From positions 1 through 21,662 of IMG/VR virus record IMGVR_UViG_3300008450_000535: DNA of 21,662 nt; one strand, written 5' to 3'. Below, one piece after another: positions 20,136 to 21,662 of this stretch. The translations under genes and the position numbers were made by a program. Each line of letters starts with the position of its first letter. The first letter of the stretch is position 1. The DNA is from a virus. The notes below the pieces were generated by a model. That model ran no database searches. It saw nothing but the letters and a program-made list of their open reading frames with translations, and had not been told where the DNA came from.

Positions 20136-20665
20136 TGGAAGAAGAATTGTTAAATCTTATTGGTGAATACTTGGTTAAACAAGTCAAGGAACTAATCCTT
20201 ACCCCCAAACCAAGATTTACAAAAATCGGGAATATGCCTAAACCCCGTAGTCCATATAATTTTAGTTCTAATGGAAAAAGTGGTTCATTATACAATTCTG
20301 TTTCTTATGTTATTAGGGACGGGGAAATTGATATTTTGATGAATGACTATGGGATTGATTTTGTGTTTGGTGAAGGTTCTAAACCAAAAAGACAACCACC
20401 CGTAGAACCTATTGAAAGATGGGTTAAAGCAAAAATAAAACTTCAAGGAGCCGCAGCAAGAAGTATGGCTTTCGCAGTAGCCAAGAACCTATCAAAAGTG
20501 GGATACAAGGGATACAGAATATTTACTGATGAGTTCCAAGAAGAAACTGGTAAGTATGTAGAAAGTTTGTTAGAACAACCACAATACCAAGAAGCAGTAT
20601 TAGGGGACATATTTGATAGAATAAACATATTTGGAACACAACAATATAATATAGCATTATCGTAA
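20135..20665 (+). CDS. Tail-completion-like protein (HK97 gp10-like)
   Basis: This 176-residue protein opens with a helix (EEELLNLIGEYLVKQVKELI), then SPYNFSSNGKSGSLYNSVSY and IDILMNDYGIDFVFGEGSKP, followed by a helix rich in Ala/Lys (AAARSMAFAVAKNLSKVGYK) and an acidic end helix. The arrangement 'T-G-x-L-x-x-S-(V/I) ... strand pair ... Y-(A/G)-x-x-x-x-x-G' fits the HK97 gp10-like neck proteins that join the head to the tail tube. The fit is moderate because the domain is longer than the usual ~120-150 residues. It is coupled to both neighbours by TAATG overlaps, so it belongs to the tail operon. Confidence 0.55.
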   Translation: MEEELLNLIGEYLVKQVKELILTPKPRFTKIGNMPKPRSPYNFSSNGKSGSLYNSVSYVIRDGEIDILMNDYGIDFVFGEGSKPKRQPPVEPIERWVKAKIKLQGAAARSMAFAVAKNLSKVGYKGYRIFTDEFQEETGKYVESLLEQPQYQEAVLGDIFDRINIFGTQQYNIALS

Positions 20666-21662
20666 TGATTACATTTTTATCACAACCAGAAACAATACAG
20701 CCTGTATATGGCAACTTGGTATATCAATTCCAATCAACAGCAGCAACAGACCCATCGTTATACAAATACAGATATGTTGTAAATGTCTTTACACAAGACG
20801 GACTGATTGCCGAGCTCAAGATTACACCATCAAGTCAAGGGTGGGGACAGATAGACCTTTCCCCAATTCTATTGAACTACACATCATCTAAACCCGTGAA
20901 TATCGGGTGTTCTGGTGATACACCAATCCACCAAGCAGCGTGGGGTTATTTAAGGGACAATATGATTATCTACGACATTATGGTAGGTGAAGAATATTCA
21001 ACAACACCCGCAGGTGTTGTAATCATTTATGATGGTAATGGAAATGTTGGAAACCCTGCTGTTCGTAGTGATGTGTGTTATGCCACGAATGGTGTGAAGG
21101 AATGGTTTAACGGAAAGTCGTATGACTTTGACCCGTTTTATTTAACAGGACAGACAGCAACTTTTCCACAATACACATCAAGATTTTTAACCAATTCCCC
21201 AAGAACAAGATATATCCGTGAAGGTGATTACGCATTACTAGCTGCTGTGAATTGGTTTGATACTACAGATGTATTACCTGCTCGTGAAATCTATTCTGCT
21301 TTATTCACATTCTACGATAATGATGATAATGTGATTTCAACAGGTAGAACCTATAATGTAGAAAGCCTATGTGGAACAAGACCTAATTGTTCTTACTACG
21401 ATGGATTTTGGGACACCCCTACTAATTGGACGGAACAACAAGTAGTTTATTTGGGTGTGGGTAGTCCTAACCTTGAAGAACACGGAATAAACATTCCTGC
21501 TACAACCAAGTATTACAAGGTTGAATTGGAAGGGACACTATCCCAACCAACCCCACCAACACCACAGATAGACGACTTTGATGGTTGTTCGTGTGGAACT
21601 TATGATGGTGATAATTCATTAGGGGAAGATGAAGTAGAAATTGAATATATTTCTTGTTTGGG
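20665..21662 (+). CDS. Virion protein of Bacteroidota-phage type (3' end outside window)
   Basis: The frame starts at a TAATG overlap and stays open to the window end (at least 332 residues). It begins with MITFLSQPETIQPVYGNLVY and KYRYVVNVFTQDGLIAELKI, then WGQIDLSPILLNYTSS. This opening, with 'Q-P-x-x-x-x-P-V-Y-x-x-L-x-Y-x-x-x-S' and 'G-x-x-D-(L/I)-S-x-I-L-x-x-Y', is known to me from large structural proteins at the distal tail or collar of Bacteroidota phages. The remaining part is beta-rich with scattered Cys (ESLCGTRPNC, DGCSCGTYDGDN). The last visible residues are acidic. Its function in the virion is inferred; the 3' half is needed to say more. Confidence 0.65.
   Translation, partial: MITFLSQPETIQPVYGNLVYQFQSTAATDPSLYKYRYVVNVFTQDGLIAELKITPSSQGWGQIDLSPILLNYTSSKPVNIGCSGDTPIHQAAWGYLRDNMIIYDIMVGEEYSTTPAGVVIIYDGNGNVGNPAVRSDVCYATNGVKEWFNGKSYDFDPFYLTGQTATFPQYTSRFLTNSPRTRYIREGDYALLAAVNWFDTTDVLPAREIYSALFTFYDNDDNVISTGRTYNVESLCGTRPNCSYYDGFWDTPTNWTEQQVVYLGVGSPNLEEHGINIPATTKYYKVELEGTLSQPTPPTPQIDDFDGCSCGTYDGDNSLGEDEVEIEYISCL

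Noticed and set aside
1-21662. tRNA genes, integrase, lysis enzymes, insertion sequences
   Set aside because: I looked for cloverleaf ends, recombinase or amidase/lysozyme motifs and terminal inverted repeats and saw none.

Overview
The window is a piece of a tailed double-stranded DNA phage (Caudoviricetes), probably a long-tailed one, infecting a member of the Bacteroidota. All genes I can support lie on the + strand, tightly packed, with many ATGA or TAATG stop/start overlaps. The phage call rests on a large terminase with both ATPase and nuclease motifs, a small-terminase-like protein, a portal, an HK97-type capsid protein with a scaffold-like gene before it, a DUF6712-like connector, a DnaB-type helicase, a frameshifted tail-assembly-chaperone-like pair and three large repeat-rich adhesins. 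The host call rests on AT-rich DNA, A-rich start-codon leaders without Shine-Dalgarno sequences, and at least six promoters of the Bacteroidota type (TTTG, 19-20 bases, TAnnTTTG). Ser-Gly collagen-like and Pro-Thr repeats remind me of uncultured aquatic phages, but that is only an impression.

Layout. 1-7180 is a head module: an unknown gene end, a scaffold-like protein, the major capsid protein, a second virion protein, a small protein, a 751-residue Pro-Thr/Gly-rich adhesin, a small structural-looking protein, the portal and a connector. 7206-10960 carries small genes, a helix-turn-helix protein, an AT-rich hairpin region, the replicative helicase, a zinc-finger protein, a membrane-anchored coiled-coil protein and the likely small terminase. 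11001-13531 is a cassette of eight small genes of mostly unknown function, bounded by an intrinsic terminator at each end and holding five Bacteroidota-type promoters; it separates the small from the large terminase. 13597-21662 starts with the large terminase and continues with a ribbon-helix-helix-like protein, the frameshifted tail-chaperone-like gene, a fusion of a tail-completion-like domain to collagen-like repeats and a chitin-binding-like module, a BspA-type leucine-rich-repeat protein, a small acidic protein, a gp10-like tail-completion protein and a virion-like gene cut by the window end.

How the parts fit: scaffold, capsid, portal and connector build the prohead; the two terminase subunits package DNA; the downstream genes build the tail and its host-binding surface; the helicase group belongs to replication. 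The small-gene cassette, with its own host-like promoters, looks like an early or accessory unit, possibly acting on host or host defence, but nothing in the sequences gives a biochemical role. No tape measure, lysis enzyme, integrase, tRNA, reverse transcriptase or CRISPR array is visible. The most notable points are the probable programmed -1 frameshift at 15399-15405 with a downstream stem, the insulated small-gene cassette with near-duplicate promoters, and the mutually exclusive hairpins before the helicase gene.
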